DNA of 64,000 nt from Aquimonas voraii. Lineage in GTDB: Bacteria; Pseudomonadota; Gammaproteobacteria; Xanthomonadales; Xanthomonadaceae. Shown here piece after piece: positions 23,544-32,380 of the stretch (its first letter is position 1; each line of letters begins with the position of its first letter). Under the pieces are notes generated by a model. That model saw only the letters and a program-made list of their open reading frames with translations, did not search any database and was not told where the DNA came from. Made by a program: the position numbers and the translations under genes. The stretch is from contig NZ_FNAG01000001.1 in the NCBI RefSeq assembly GCF_900101825.1, positions 930,001 to 994,000 on the forward strand. Reading direction: 5' to 3'.

Positions 23544-23575
23544 ATGAACGCGCTGCGCGGAGGTGAAGCCAAGCG
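23544..23575 (-). repeat. 32-bp promoter-like repeat, copy 6
   Basis: Read toward the gene it is CGCTTGGCTTC-N6-GCGCAGCGCGTTCAT, with two changes in the GAAC half-site. It lies 28 bases before the start at 23515. It is the outermost copy and sits in the divergent gap before the terminase genes. Confidence 0.85.
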
Positions 23576-23612
23576 CTTTTCGTCGCTTCTTCGATGGGAT
23601 TGAAAAGGGCCG

Positions 23613-24149
23613 ATGGGACTGTCGATTCGCGCATACGCGCGGCACCGAGGTGTATCGGATGCCGCCGTTCGCAAAGCCATTGCTGCAGGCCGCATCACGC
23701 CCAACACCGACGGCACGCTGGACCCGGCGCAGGCCGACGCCCAGTGGTCACGCAACACCGAGGCCCCGCGCGTCGGTTCGCGCACACCGGCCGCTCGGGC
23801 GCCGGTGCCCACCGACGCTGCGCCGAGCGCCGATGCCGGCGCCGCCTTGCCCGCGGGCGGCGCATCCCTGCTGCAAGCGCGCACGGTCAACGAGGTGGTC
23901 AAGGCGCAGACCAACAAGGTTCGCCTCGCCCGCCTCAAGGGCGAGTTGGTCGACCGCAACCAGGCCATCGCCCACGTCTTCAAGTTGGCGCGAACCGAGC
24001 GCGATGCCTGGTTGAACTGGCCGGCGCGCATCTCGGCGCAGATGGCCGCGCGCCTGGGCGTAGATCCGCACACCTTGCACGTCGCCTTGGAGGCGGCCGT
24101 GCGCGAGCACCTGCAGGAGTTGGGCGAGCTGCGCCCGCGCATCGAATGA
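23613..24149 (+). CDS. Terminase small subunit (Nu1-like)
   Basis: This 178-residue protein starts with a winged HTH (L-S-I-R-A-Y-A-R-H-R-G-V-S-D-A-A-V-R-K-A) followed by an Ala/Pro-rich linker. The C-terminal helical part (V-N-E-V-V-K-A-Q-T-N-K-V-R-L-A-R-L-K-G-E) matches small terminase / packaging-protein families. It recognises phage DNA for packaging. Its stop overlaps the large-subunit start (ATGA). Confidence 0.88.
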   Translation: MGLSIRAYARHRGVSDAAVRKAIAAGRITPNTDGTLDPAQADAQWSRNTEAPRVGSRTPAARAPVPTDAAPSADAGAALPAGGASLLQARTVNEVVKAQTNKVRLARLKGELVDRNQAIAHVFKLARTERDAWLNWPARISAQMAARLGVDPHTLHVALEAAVREHLQELGELRPRIE

Positions 24150-26104
24150 TCGACACGATCTATGAGGGCGCTGCCGAGTTGGAGCGTGCCTGGCGCGAAG
24201 GCCTGCTGCCCGATCCACTGCTGACCGTGTCGGAGTGGTCGGATCGGCACCGGATGCTGTCGAGCAAGGCCTCGGCTGAGCCTGGGCGTTGGCGCACCAG
24301 CCGCACGCCGTACCTCAAAGCCATCATGGACTGCCTGTCACCGACCTCCGCGGTCGAGCGCGTGGTGTTCATGAAAGCCGCTCAGCTCGGTGCGACCGAG
24401 ATGGGTTCGAACTGGATCGGCTACGTGATCCACCACGCGCCGGGACCGATGATGGCGGTCTGGCCGACCGTCGAGATGGCCAAGCGCAACTCGAAGCAGC
24501 GTATCGATCCGCTGATAGAAGAGTCCGGCGTGCTGGCTGAACTGATCGCCCCGGCGCGTTCGCGTGACTCGGGCAACACGATCCTGGCCAAGGAGTTTCG
24601 CGGAGGCGTGCTGGTGATGACCGGCGCCAACAGCGCAGTCGGGCTGCGCTCGATGCCGGTCCGCTACCTGTTTCTGGACGAGGTCGACGGCTATCCGCTC
24701 GACGTCGAGGGCGAAGGCGATGCGATCTCGCTCGCCGAAGCGCGCACGCGCACCTTCGCGCGGCGCAAGATCTTCATCGTCTCGACGCCGACGATTGCCG
24801 GTGCCTCGGCCATCGAGCGCGAGTACGAGGCCAGCGACCAGCGCCGGTACTTCGTGCCGTGCCCGCACTGCGCGCACCGGCAATGGCTGCGCTTCGAGCA
24901 ACTGCGCTGGGACAAGGGTGCACCCGAGACCGCCGCCTACATCTGCGAGGCCTGCGACACTGCGATTGCCGAGCACCACAAGACCTGGATGCTCGAACAC
25001 GGCGAGTGGCGTGCGACGGTAGACGTCGCCGGCAAGACCGCAGGCTTCCACCTGTCCTCGCTCTACAGCCCGGTGGGCTGGCGTGCCTGGCGCGATATCG
25101 CCGCGGCCTGGGAAGCCGCGATCAACAAGGAGTCTGGATCAGCCTCGGCGATCAAGACCTTCAAGAACACCGAACTTGGCGAGACCTGGGTCGAGGAAGG
25201 CGAAGCGCCGGACTGGCAGCGTCTAGTCGAGCGCCGCGAGGACTACCGCATCGGCACCGTGCCGCTCGGCGGCCTGCTGCTGGTGGGTGGCGCCGACGTG
25301 CAAAAGGACCGCATCGAAGTCTCGATCTGGGCCTTCGGACGCAGCAAGGAGTCCTGGCTGATTGAGCATCGGGTGTTGATGGGCGACACCGCGCGCGAAG
25401 GCGTATGGCGGGCGCTCTCGGCCCTGCTCGATGAGCACTGGACACACACGTCCGGCGCGTTGATGCCGCTGGTGCGCTTTGCGCTCGACACGGGCTTTGC
25501 CACGCAGGAGGCCTATGCCTTCGTGCGCGCCTGCCGCGACGCACGCGTCATGGCGGTGAAGGGTGCTGCGCGCGGCGCGGCCCTGATCGGCACGCCGACC
25601 GCAGTCGATGTCTCGCGCGATGGCAAGCGTCTGCGCCGCGGCATCAAGGTGTTCTCGGTCGCGGTCGGCATCGCCAAGCTCGAGCTCTACAACAACCTGC
25701 GTAAGAGCGCGGCGGTCGGCGACGATGGCGTCAGCCTCGTGTTCCCGACCGGCTTCGTACACCTGCCGCAGATCGATGCCGAGTTCGTGCAACAGCTCTG
25801 CGCCGAACAGCTGATCACCCGCCGCGACCGCAACGGATTTCCGGTCCGGGAGTGGCAGAAGGTGCGCGAGCGCAACGAAGCGCTCGATTGCTACATCTAC
25901 GCGCGCGCTGCCGCCGCTGCGGCCGGACTCGACCGCTTCGAGGAACGCCACTGGCGCGACCTGGAGCGCTCGCTTGGCGTCGAACGCGCGCCCGAGCCCG
26001 CCTTCGCACTACCGATCCACGACCCGACCACCCCACGCGGTGGCCAGGCCCACCCGGGCGCGCCCATCCGGCGGCGCGTCGTCAAAAGCCGTTGGCTGTC
26101 GTAG
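24146..26104 (+). CDS. Terminase large subunit (GpA family)
   Basis: This 652-residue packaging motor has the GpA-type ATPase, with an adenine/Walker A region V-F-M-K-A-A-Q-L-G-A-T-E (about 73-84) and Walker B Y-L-F-L-D-E-V-D at 174-181. A zinc-binding C-P-H-C and C-E-A-C pair occur near 239-275. The endonuclease domain begins at about residue 375 with V-G-G-A-D-V-Q-K-D-R. It cuts and translocates DNA into the prohead. The order with small subunit and portal is that of lambda-like heads. The start at 24146 is set by the overlap. Confidence 0.95.
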   Translation: MIDTIYEGAAELERAWREGLLPDPLLTVSEWSDRHRMLSSKASAEPGRWRTSRTPYLKAIMDCLSPTSAVERVVFMKAAQLGATEMGSNWIGYVIHHAPGPMMAVWPTVEMAKRNSKQRIDPLIEESGVLAELIAPARSRDSGNTILAKEFRGGVLVMTGANSAVGLRSMPVRYLFLDEVDGYPLDVEGEGDAISLAEARTRTFARRKIFIVSTPTIAGASAIEREYEASDQRRYFVPCPHCAHRQWLRFEQLRWDKGAPETAAYICEACDTAIAEHHKTWMLEHGEWRATVDVAGKTAGFHLSSLYSPVGWRAWRDIAAAWEAAINKESGSASAIKTFKNTELGETWVEEGEAPDWQRLVERREDYRIGTVPLGGLLLVGGADVQKDRIEVSIWAFGRSKESWLIEHRVLMGDTAREGVWRALSALLDEHWTHTSGALMPLVRFALDTGFATQEAYAFVRACRDARVMAVKGAARGAALIGTPTAVDVSRDGKRLRRGIKVFSVAVGIAKLELYNNLRKSAAVGDDGVSLVFPTGFVHLPQIDAEFVQQLCAEQLITRRDRNGFPVREWQKVRERNEALDCYIYARAAAAAAGLDRFEERHWRDLERSLGVERAPEPAFALPIHDPTTPRGGQAHPGAPIRRRVVKSRWLS

Positions 26105-26133
26105 CCCATCCATCCCACCTCAAGGAGTGCTTC

Positions 26134-26625
26134 ATGAGTCTTGCTTCCCGTATCGAAAGTCTGGTCGTCCGCGTCGCCCAGGAGTTCATCGACGTGCGCG
26201 CCAAGACCGGCAACCTGGCCCAGCTCGCCACCACCGACAAATCCAACCTCGTCGCCGCGATCAATGAACTCAAGGACGCCGTCACCGCCACCAGCGGCAT
26301 CGACGACGGCCAGATCTCGACCAGCACCACCTACTCGTCGAGCAAGATCGTCGATCTGCTCGACACCCTGAAGGCCGAGATCCTCGGCGGCGCCGATGCC
26401 GCCTACGACACGCTGCTGGAGATCCAGGAACTGCTGACCTCGGGCAGCACTGGCCTCGATGCGCTGCTGGCGGCGGTCAACAATCGCGTCCGCTTCGACG
26501 CGGCACAGGCGCTGACCTCCGAGGAGCAGGCGCAGGTGCGCGCCAACATCGGCGCCATCGCGAGCACGGAGGTCGGCGATCCCGAAACCGACTTCAGCGC
26601 GGTCTTCGAGGCGGCGCTGGCCTGA
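26134..26625 (+). CDS. Phage fibre-like protein with helical start
   Basis: This 163-residue protein contains L-A-T-T-D-K-S-N-L-V-A-A-I-N-E-L, a motif common at the head end of phage tail fibres. Later it has Y-S-S-S-K-I-V-D-L-L-D and A-N-I-G-A-I-A-S-T-E. Its place between terminase and gpW is unusual for a fibre gene. A head fibre or decoration protein is possible. It is followed one base after its stop by the next gene. Confidence 0.6.
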   Translation: MSLASRIESLVVRVAQEFIDVRAKTGNLAQLATTDKSNLVAAINELKDAVTATSGIDDGQISTSTTYSSSKIVDLLDTLKAEILGGADAAYDTLLEIQELLTSGSTGLDALLAAVNNRVRFDAAQALTSEEQAQVRANIGAIASTEVGDPETDFSAVFEAALA

Positions 26626-26626
26626 C

Positions 26627-27019
26627 ATGGCGCTGGTCGACCGCATCGCTGACCTCGCCATCCGCATCGGTCGGGTGCTGGCGTCGAAGATCGACGCCAC
26701 GCATCCGGGCGTGGCCCGGGCGTGGGTGTGCTTTGGCGCGATCGATGGCGAGGTCGTCATCCGCGCAGCGCACCAGGTGCTGGCGGTCGACCGCACCGCG
26801 CCGGGGCGCTACCGCATCCACTTCGCCGTGCGCCTGCCAGACACCCACTACTGCTGGACGGCGCTCGCGCGCAGCTCCGTGGACCGCGGCCAGCAGCGGT
26901 TCGCCGTCGTGCGCGCCAAGGATGACCTCAAGACCGCGCGTTTCGTCGATGTGAGCTGCGCGACGGCCGCGTCGACCTTCACCGACTCGACCGAAATCAA
27001 CGTCGTGGTGTACCGCTGA
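26627..27019 (+). CDS. Hypothetical phage structural protein
   Basis: This 130-residue β-rich protein has V-A-R-A-W-V-C-F-G-A-I-D-G-E, R-Y-R-I-H-F-A-V and Y-C-W-T-A-L-A. It probably works with the preceding fibre-like protein. The gene overlaps the gpW start by one base. No named family is clear to me; resemblance to short fibre-tip β-sandwich domains is only general. Confidence 0.55.
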   Translation: MALVDRIADLAIRIGRVLASKIDATHPGVARAWVCFGAIDGEVVIRAAHQVLAVDRTAPGRYRIHFAVRLPDTHYCWTALARSSVDRGQQRFAVVRAKDDLKTARFVDVSCATAASTFTDSTEINVVVYR

Positions 27020-27240
27020 TGGCCTTCACCTCCGACCACCTGGAGGCGCTGGAGTCCGCCCTGGCCAAGGGCGAGCGCCGCGTCACCTTCGGCGGCAACA
27101 CCGTCGAGTACCGCTCCGTCGAGGAACTCCTGGCGGCGATCCGCGAAGTCAAACGCGGCATCGCCGAACAGGCGGCGAGCACCGGCCTGTGGCCAGGTGC
27201 GCCGCGCCAGATCCGGGTCACGACCCGCAAGGGCTTCTGA
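27019..27240 (+). CDS. gpW-like head-to-tail joining protein
   Basis: This 73-residue protein matches gpW in size and layout: a helix, the β-hairpin R-R-V-T-F-G-G-N-T-V-E-Y-R-S, then a second helix (E-E-L-L-A-A-I-R-E-V-K-R-G-I). gpW plugs the portal after packaging and lets the tail attach. It lies directly before the portal gene, as in lambda. The last residues are basic. Confidence 0.85.
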   Translation: MAFTSDHLEALESALAKGERRVTFGGNTVEYRSVEELLAAIREVKRGIAEQAASTGLWPGAPRQIRVTTRKGF

Positions 27241-27241
27241 G

Positions 27242-28744
27242 ATGACCTGGTTCGGCAAACTGCGCAGCTTCTTCGGTGGCCCGGTCCACGAAGCCTCGGG
27301 TCGTGGGCGCCGGTCGCTCGCGTGGATGCCCGGCAATCCGGGCGCGGTCGCGGCAATGCTGGCGACCGGCGTCGATTTGCGCATCAAGAGCCGCGACCTG
27401 GTGCGCCGCAATGCCTGGGCGCAGGCGGCGCTGGAGGCCTTTGTCGCCAACGCGGTGGGCACGGGCATCAAGCCGCAAAGCCTCTCGCCCGATGAGCGTT
27501 TCCGAGCCGACGTTCAGTCGCTCTGGCGCGATTGGACGGACGATGCCGACGCCGCCGGCCAAACTGATTTCTACGGCCTGCAGGCGCTCGCCTGCCGGGC
27601 CATGCTCGAAGGCGGCGAATGCCTGATCCGGCTGCGCCCGCGGCGGCCCGAGGACGGGCTCGCCGTGCCGCTTCAGATCCAGTTGCTCGAACCCGAGCAC
27701 CTGCCAATGCACATGAACACCGATCTCGCGAACGGCAACGTCGTGCGCGCCGGCATCGAGTTCGATGGGCTCGGGCGGCGCGTCGCCTACCACCTCTACC
27801 GCGCCCATCCCGAAGACGGCCGCCTCGCGCCGATGTCCGGTCAGGGCGGTCTCGACACCGTGCGCGTCGATGCGCGCGAGATCGCCCACCTGTATCGCGT
27901 GCTGCGCCCGGGCCAGATTCGGGGCGAGCCGTGGTTGTCGCGCGCGCTGGTCAAGCTCAATGAACTCGATCAGTACGACGACGCGGAACTGGTGCGCAAG
28001 AAGACCGCGGCGATGTTCGCCGGCTTCGTGACGCGTCAGAACCCCGAAGATTCACTGATGGGCGAAGGCGCGCCGGATGCCGAAGGCATCTCGGTGGCGA
28101 GCCTGGAACCCGGCACGCTGCAGATCCTGGAGCCCGGTGAGGACATCAAGTTCTCCGATCCGGCCGATGTCGGCAGCGCCTACTCGGAGTTCCTTCGCAC
28201 GCAGTTTCGCGCGGTGGCCGCCGCGATTGGCATCACCTACGAGCAGCTGACCGGCGACCTCACCGGCGTCAACTACTCCTCCATTCGCGCCGGCCTGCTG
28301 GAGTTCCGCCGCCGCTGCGAGATGGTGCAGCACGCCGTGCTGGTCCATCAGCTGTGCCGCCCGATCTGGGCGGCGTGGATGAAGCAAGCCGTGCTATCGG
28401 GGGCTCTCGTCGCGCCCGGCTTTGCGCACGGCGGCTCGGCGAGGCGCCGCCACTACCTGCAGGTGAAGTGGATTCCGCAAGGTTGGCAGTGGGTCGATCC
28501 CGAGAAGGAATACAAGGCGATGCTGCTGGCGATCCGCTCGGGCCTCATGAGCCGCTCGGAAGCGATCTCGGCGAACGGCTACGACGCCGAGGACATCGAC
28601 CGCGAGATCGCGGCCGACAACCAGCGCGCCGACGACCTCGGCCTGGTGTTCGACTCCGATCCGCGCCACACCGCCAAGGATGGCGGCAGCACCCAACCGC
28701 CGGGCCCCGCGCCGTCGCCTGACGACGCCGACGCCGGAACCTGA
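27242..28744 (+). CDS. Portal protein, lambda gpB family
   Basis: This 500-residue protein has the typical R-N-A-W-A-Q-A-A-L-E-A-F-V-A-N-A-V-G-T-G region (about 59-78), S-R-A-L-V-K-L-N-E-L-D-Q-Y-D-D near 236-250, and the C-terminal Y-E-Q-L-T-G-D-L-T-G-V-N-Y-S-S region that lambda portals share. The portal is the twelve-subunit ring for DNA entry. It starts one base after the gpW stop. The tail is Pro/Asp-rich and probably disordered. Confidence 0.93.
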   Translation: MTWFGKLRSFFGGPVHEASGRGRRSLAWMPGNPGAVAAMLATGVDLRIKSRDLVRRNAWAQAALEAFVANAVGTGIKPQSLSPDERFRADVQSLWRDWTDDADAAGQTDFYGLQALACRAMLEGGECLIRLRPRRPEDGLAVPLQIQLLEPEHLPMHMNTDLANGNVVRAGIEFDGLGRRVAYHLYRAHPEDGRLAPMSGQGGLDTVRVDAREIAHLYRVLRPGQIRGEPWLSRALVKLNELDQYDDAELVRKKTAAMFAGFVTRQNPEDSLMGEGAPDAEGISVASLEPGTLQILEPGEDIKFSDPADVGSAYSEFLRTQFRAVAAAIGITYEQLTGDLTGVNYSSIRAGLLEFRRRCEMVQHAVLVHQLCRPIWAAWMKQAVLSGALVAPGFAHGGSARRRHYLQVKWIPQGWQWVDPEKEYKAMLLAIRSGLMSRSEAISANGYDAEDIDREIAADNQRADDLGLVFDSDPRHTAKDGGSTQPPGPAPSPDDADAGT

Positions 28745-28764
28745 TCCACCAAGCAAGGAATTCC

Positions 28765-29994
28765 ATGACCGTGCTGCCCCACCTGGCGGCGCGCCTCTTC
28801 GGCGTGCCCCTGGCCATCCATCGCCCAAAGCTCGACGTGATCGTGTCGGTCCTCGGCGCCCGCATCGGCGTCACCGACCACGATGCGCCATTGCCTTCGG
28901 CGCCGCCCCTGCGCGCCCACGGCGCCCACCCACCGCATATCGCCGTGATTCCGATCCACGGCACGCTGGTGCGCCGCACCGTGGGCCTGGAAGCGAGTTC
29001 GGGCCTGACCAGCTACCTGGCGTTGGCCGATCAACTCGATGCCGCACTCGCCAACCCGCAGGTTCGGGCAATCCTGCTTGATGTCGACTCCCCGGGTGGT
29101 GAGTCCGGGGGCGTGTTCGACCTCGCCGACCGCGTGCGCGCCGCCACACGATCCAAGCCGGTGTGGGCAGTCGCCAACGACCAGGCCTTCTCGGCGGCCT
29201 ACGCGCTCGCCTCGGCGGCCACGCGGGTGTTCGTCGCGCGCACCGGCGGCGCTGGCTCGGTCGGCGTCATCGCGCTACACGCCGATCACTCGGTCAAGGA
29301 TGCCAAGGACGGCATTCGCTACACGCCGGTGTTTGCCGGCGCACGCAAGAACGACCTGTCGCCCCACGAGCCGATCACCGATGCGGCCCACGCGATCCTG
29401 AGCCGCGAGGTCGAGCGCGTGTTCGGCCTGTTCGTGGACACCGTCGCCAAGCACCGCGGCCTCAGCGCCGAACAGGTGCGCGCCTGGGACGCCGGCCTGT
29501 TCTTCGGTGCCGACGCCGTGTCGGCCGGCCTCGCCGATGCCGTCGGCAGTTTCGACGACGCCTTGGCACAACTCACCGCTTCACTGTCTCTCCCGACGCC
29601 CACCTCGGGCGCGTCGGGCCTTGCTCGTTCCCTCCTGTCGGAGTCTTCCATGTCTGCTGAAACCGAACCCGTTGCCGCCGTCGTGGCGGACAGCGCCACC
29701 CCGCCTGCGCCGGTCGTGTCGGCCAGCGCCTTCGGCGTCGCCGAGTCGCTGGAGATCGCCCAGATCTGCACCCTCGCCGGTCGCCCGAACCTCATCGCCG
29801 GCTTCCTCGAAACCCAGACCGCACCCGATGCCGTGCGCCGCCATTTGCTCGCAGTGCTCGCCGACGACAGCCCGGAGATTTCCAGTCGCATCGCCCCCGA
29901 TGCGCAGGCGCCGAGCTCAGCCGCCAGCAATCCGCTGATCGACGCCGCCCGCAAGCTCGCGGCGACCGCGACCGCCACCACCGGAGGTCACTGA
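28765..29994 (+). CDS. S49-family prohead protease/scaffold protein
   Basis: This 409-residue protein has an SppA/S49 protease domain: I-L-L-D-V-D-S-P-G-G-E-S-G-G (about 97-110), nucleophile Ser143 in D-Q-A-F-S-A-A-Y, and a candidate Lys195 in A-G-A-R-K-N-D. The C-terminal part after about residue 295 is Ala-rich and helical and probably serves as a scaffold, as in lambda gpC/Nu3. A second ATG at 29650 (M-S-A-E-T-E-P) could start an independent scaffold protein. It processes the prohead. Confidence 0.9.
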   Translation: MTVLPHLAARLFGVPLAIHRPKLDVIVSVLGARIGVTDHDAPLPSAPPLRAHGAHPPHIAVIPIHGTLVRRTVGLEASSGLTSYLALADQLDAALANPQVRAILLDVDSPGGESGGVFDLADRVRAATRSKPVWAVANDQAFSAAYALASAATRVFVARTGGAGSVGVIALHADHSVKDAKDGIRYTPVFAGARKNDLSPHEPITDAAHAILSREVERVFGLFVDTVAKHRGLSAEQVRAWDAGLFFGADAVSAGLADAVGSFDDALAQLTASLSLPTPTSGASGLARSLLSESSMSAETEPVAAVVADSATPPAPVVSASAFGVAESLEIAQICTLAGRPNLIAGFLETQTAPDAVRRHLLAVLADDSPEISSRIAPDAQAPSSAASNPLIDAARKLAATATATTGGH

Positions 29995-29995
29995 C

Positions 29996-30373
29996 ATGGC
30001 CGAGATGATCGAGTCTCTGAACCTCGGCGACCTGCTCAAGTACGAGGCGCCGCACTTCTACTCGCGCGACCGCGTCACGGTCGGCGCCGGCCAGAGCCTG
30101 CCGCTCGGCGCGGTCGTCGGCCTGGTGACCGCAACCGGCCACTACGCGCGCATCGACCCGTCCGCGACCGATGGCCGCCAGGTCGCCGCGGGCGTACTGC
30201 TGCAGGCCTGCGACGCCACCCTCATCGACCGCGACGACGCTTTGATCGTCGCGCGCCACGCCATCGTCGCCCAGCACGCGTTGCAGTGGCCCGAAGGCAT
30301 CACCGCCGCTGAAACCCTGACTGCGCTCGCGCAGTTGAAGGCGCTCGGCGTGCTCGTTCGCCACGGAGCCTGA
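29996..30373 (+). CDS. Head decoration protein (gpD-like)
   Basis: This 125-residue protein has the gpD-type order: Y-S-R-D-R-V-T-V-G-A-G-Q-S, L-P-L-G-A-V-V-G-L-V, and A-A-G-V-L-L-Q-A. It sits between the protease and the major capsid gene, exactly as in lambda. It stabilises the expanded head. The start is one base after the protease stop. Confidence 0.88.
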   Translation: MAEMIESLNLGDLLKYEAPHFYSRDRVTVGAGQSLPLGAVVGLVTATGHYARIDPSATDGRQVAAGVLLQACDATLIDRDDALIVARHAIVAQHALQWPEGITAAETLTALAQLKALGVLVRHGA

Positions 30374-30376
30374 CCC

Positions 30377-31381
30377 ATGAACAACCCCTTCGCCAATCCC
30401 GCGTTCTCGATGGCCTCGCTGACCGCGGCCATCAACCTGCTGCCCAATCGCTACGGCCGGCTGGAGCAACTGAACCTGATGCCGGCCAAACCCGTGCGTC
30501 AGCGCCAGATCCTGGTCGAGGAGCGCAACGGCGTGTTGAACCTGCTGCCGACCCAGCCGCCCGGTTCGCCGGGGACGGTCGGTCGGCGCGGCAAGCGCAC
30601 GCTGCGCTCCTTCGTCGTGCCGCACATTCCGCACGATGACGTCGTGCTCCCGGACGAGGTCCAGGGCCTGCGCGCGTTCGGGTCGGAGACGGAAGCCGAG
30701 ACGCTGGCTGGCGTCATCGCGCGACACCTCGACACCATGCGCAACAAGCACGCGATCACGCTCGAACACCTGCGCATGGGCGCGCTCAAGGGCGTGATCC
30801 TCGATGCCGATGGCTCGGTGCTCTACGACTTGTTTGCCGAATTCAAGATTGCGCCCAAGACCATCGCCTTCGACCTCGGCAACGCCAACACCAAGGTCAA
30901 GCCCAAGTGCATCGCCACGCTGGCCGCCATCGAAGACGGGCTCAAGGGCGAGTACATGAACGGTGTTCACTGCCTCTGTTCGCCGGAGTTCTTCACCGCG
31001 CTGACCAGCCACGGCAACGTCGAGAAAGCCTTCGAGAACTGGCAGAACGGCGCCATCCTGATCAACGACGTACGCCGCGGCTTCACCTTCGGCGGCATCA
31101 CCTTCGAGGAGTACCGGGGCCAGGCCAACGATCCCGAGACCGGCGACGCGCGTCGCTTTATCGCGGCCGGCGAAGCGCACGCGTTCCCGCTAGGCACGCT
31201 CGATACCTTCGGCACCTACTTCGCGCCCGCCGACTTCAACGAGACGGTCAACACGCTTGGCCAGCCGCTGTATGCCAAGCAGGAACCACGCAAGTTTGAC
31301 CGCGGGACCGATCTGCATACGCAGTCGAACCCGCTGCCGATGTGCCACCGCCCGGGCGTGCTGGTGAAGTTGACGCTCTGA
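30377..31381 (+). CDS. Major capsid protein (gpE family)
   Basis: This 334-residue protein has the HK97 fold features of the gpE family: F-S-M-A-S-L-T-A-A-I-N at the N-terminus, V-P-H-I-P-H-D-D-V-V near residue 80, and K-T-I-A-F-D-L-G-N-A-N-T near 165. The C-terminal half has H-C-L-C-S-P-E-F-F-T-A-L and F-E-E-Y-R-G. It is the main head protein. Its stop overlaps the next ATG. Confidence 0.95.
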   Translation: MNNPFANPAFSMASLTAAINLLPNRYGRLEQLNLMPAKPVRQRQILVEERNGVLNLLPTQPPGSPGTVGRRGKRTLRSFVVPHIPHDDVVLPDEVQGLRAFGSETEAETLAGVIARHLDTMRNKHAITLEHLRMGALKGVILDADGSVLYDLFAEFKIAPKTIAFDLGNANTKVKPKCIATLAAIEDGLKGEYMNGVHCLCSPEFFTALTSHGNVEKAFENWQNGAILINDVRRGFTFGGITFEEYRGQANDPETGDARRFIAAGEAHAFPLGTLDTFGTYFAPADFNETVNTLGQPLYAKQEPRKFDRGTDLHTQSNPLPMCHRPGVLVKLTL

Positions 31382-31683
31382 TGGGCTTCGTCGAACAGAT
31401 CTTCGCCGCGGCCGCGCGGGCAGGCCTGCTCAAGACCGCCGTCTGGCAACCCGCCGATGGCAGCGCACCGCAGACCCAGGCGGTCGGTTTCTCGGCACCG
31501 GATACGACGTTGCTCGATGGTCTCGCGCTCGGCACCGACCTCGAGATGTCGTTTCCGGCATCGGCGTTCGTCGGCATCGCTGTGCGCGATGGCGTGGTCA
31601 TCGACGGCATCGCGTTCCAGGTGCGCGACCTGCGTGCGGTGGGCGATGGCTCCGAACGCCGCGCGCGTCTGTCTCGGCTCTGA
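31381..31683 (+). CDS. Head-tail joining protein
   Basis: This 100-residue protein has a β-rich core (A-V-G-F-S-A-P-D-T, then V-I-D-G-I-A-F-Q-V-R-D-L-R). It lies directly after the major capsid gene, where lambda-like phages code for the FII-type joining protein. Similarity to that fold is by position and size rather than by motif. It starts at the last base of the capsid stop. Confidence 0.7.
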   Translation: MGFVEQIFAAAARAGLLKTAVWQPADGSAPQTQAVGFSAPDTTLLDGLALGTDLEMSFPASAFVGIAVRDGVVIDGIAFQVRDLRAVGDGSERRARLSRL

Positions 31684-31686
31684 CCC

Positions 31687-32133
31687 ATGGCGGCCAACTC
31701 GCTGCGCGAGCGGATTCTGCTCGCGGTGCTCGATGCCGTGCGCGCGCCACTGCAGGCACTTGGGGCCACGGTGTATCGCTCGCCGACGGTGGCCATCACC
31801 CGCGAGCAGTCGCCCGCGCTGGTGGTGTTCCCCGAATCGGACGCGATCAGCGAGCGCGCCAATGACCGCGTCACCCGGCTGCTGACGATTCGGCTGGTGG
31901 CGCTGGCACGCGCTGTGCCGCCAGCGATCCCCGAGTCGGAAGCCGATCGTCTGCTCACTGCGGCACACGCCGCGCTGATGCGCGACGGAACGCTTGGCGA
32001 ACTTGCGCTCGGCATCCGCGAGCAGGACGGCGAGTTCGAAATCGAAGACGCCGACGACCTCGTCGTCGCGCTGCCTGCGCGCTACGCCATCACCTACCGA
32101 ACCCTGGCCCACGACCTCTCGATCCAAGGATGA
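31687..32133 (+). CDS. Tail completion / minor tail protein (gpU-like)
   Basis: This 148-residue protein combines L-R-E-R-I-L-L-A-V-L-D-A-V, A-L-V-V-F-P-E-S-D near residue 46-54 and L-L-T-I-R-L-V-A-L-A. Its place and size match tail-terminator proteins that cap the tail tube. Confidence in the exact role is moderate. It starts three bases after the previous stop. Confidence 0.65.
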   Translation: MAANSLRERILLAVLDAVRAPLQALGATVYRSPTVAITREQSPALVVFPESDAISERANDRVTRLLTIRLVALARAVPPAIPESEADRLLTAAHAALMRDGTLGELALGIREQDGEFEIEDADDLVVALPARYAITYRTLAHDLSIQG

Positions 32134-32137
32134 GCCC

Positions 32138-32380
32138 ATGACCCGACTCGTTGTGCTGCGCCCCCATACCCATGCGGGCAAGGCCTATGCCCCCGGCGAC
32201 GCCATCGCGGTGTCGCCCGCCATCGCGGACTGGCTGATCGCCCAGGGCATCGCGCAACGCGAGGCCGCGACCGACGCGACCAGAACCCCGCTTGAAAAGG
32301 ACTACGAGGAGGTCGGCACCGCCGCCGCTTCGCCGTCCACCACCAAGACTCCTCACCGCATCAAGGAATCCAAAGCATGA
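32138..32380 (+). CDS. Small phage protein, DUF7210-like
   Basis: This 80-residue protein has the pattern H-T-H-A-G-K-A-Y-A-P-G-D-A-I-A-V (about 10-25), then W-L-I-A-Q-G-I-A, typical of a small domain found in head-tail regions. The tail is Pro/Thr/Lys-rich. It overlaps the next start by four bases. Function is unknown. Confidence 0.7.
   Translation: MTRLVVLRPHTHAGKAYAPGDAIAVSPAIADWLIAQGIAQREAATDATRTPLEKDYEEVGTAAASPSTTKTPHRIKESKA

Noticed and set aside
21223-23575. CRISPR array or tandem repeat made of the 32-bp copies
   Set aside because: The copies are 270-690 bp apart with genes between them, have no spacer-length regularity, and no cas genes are present.
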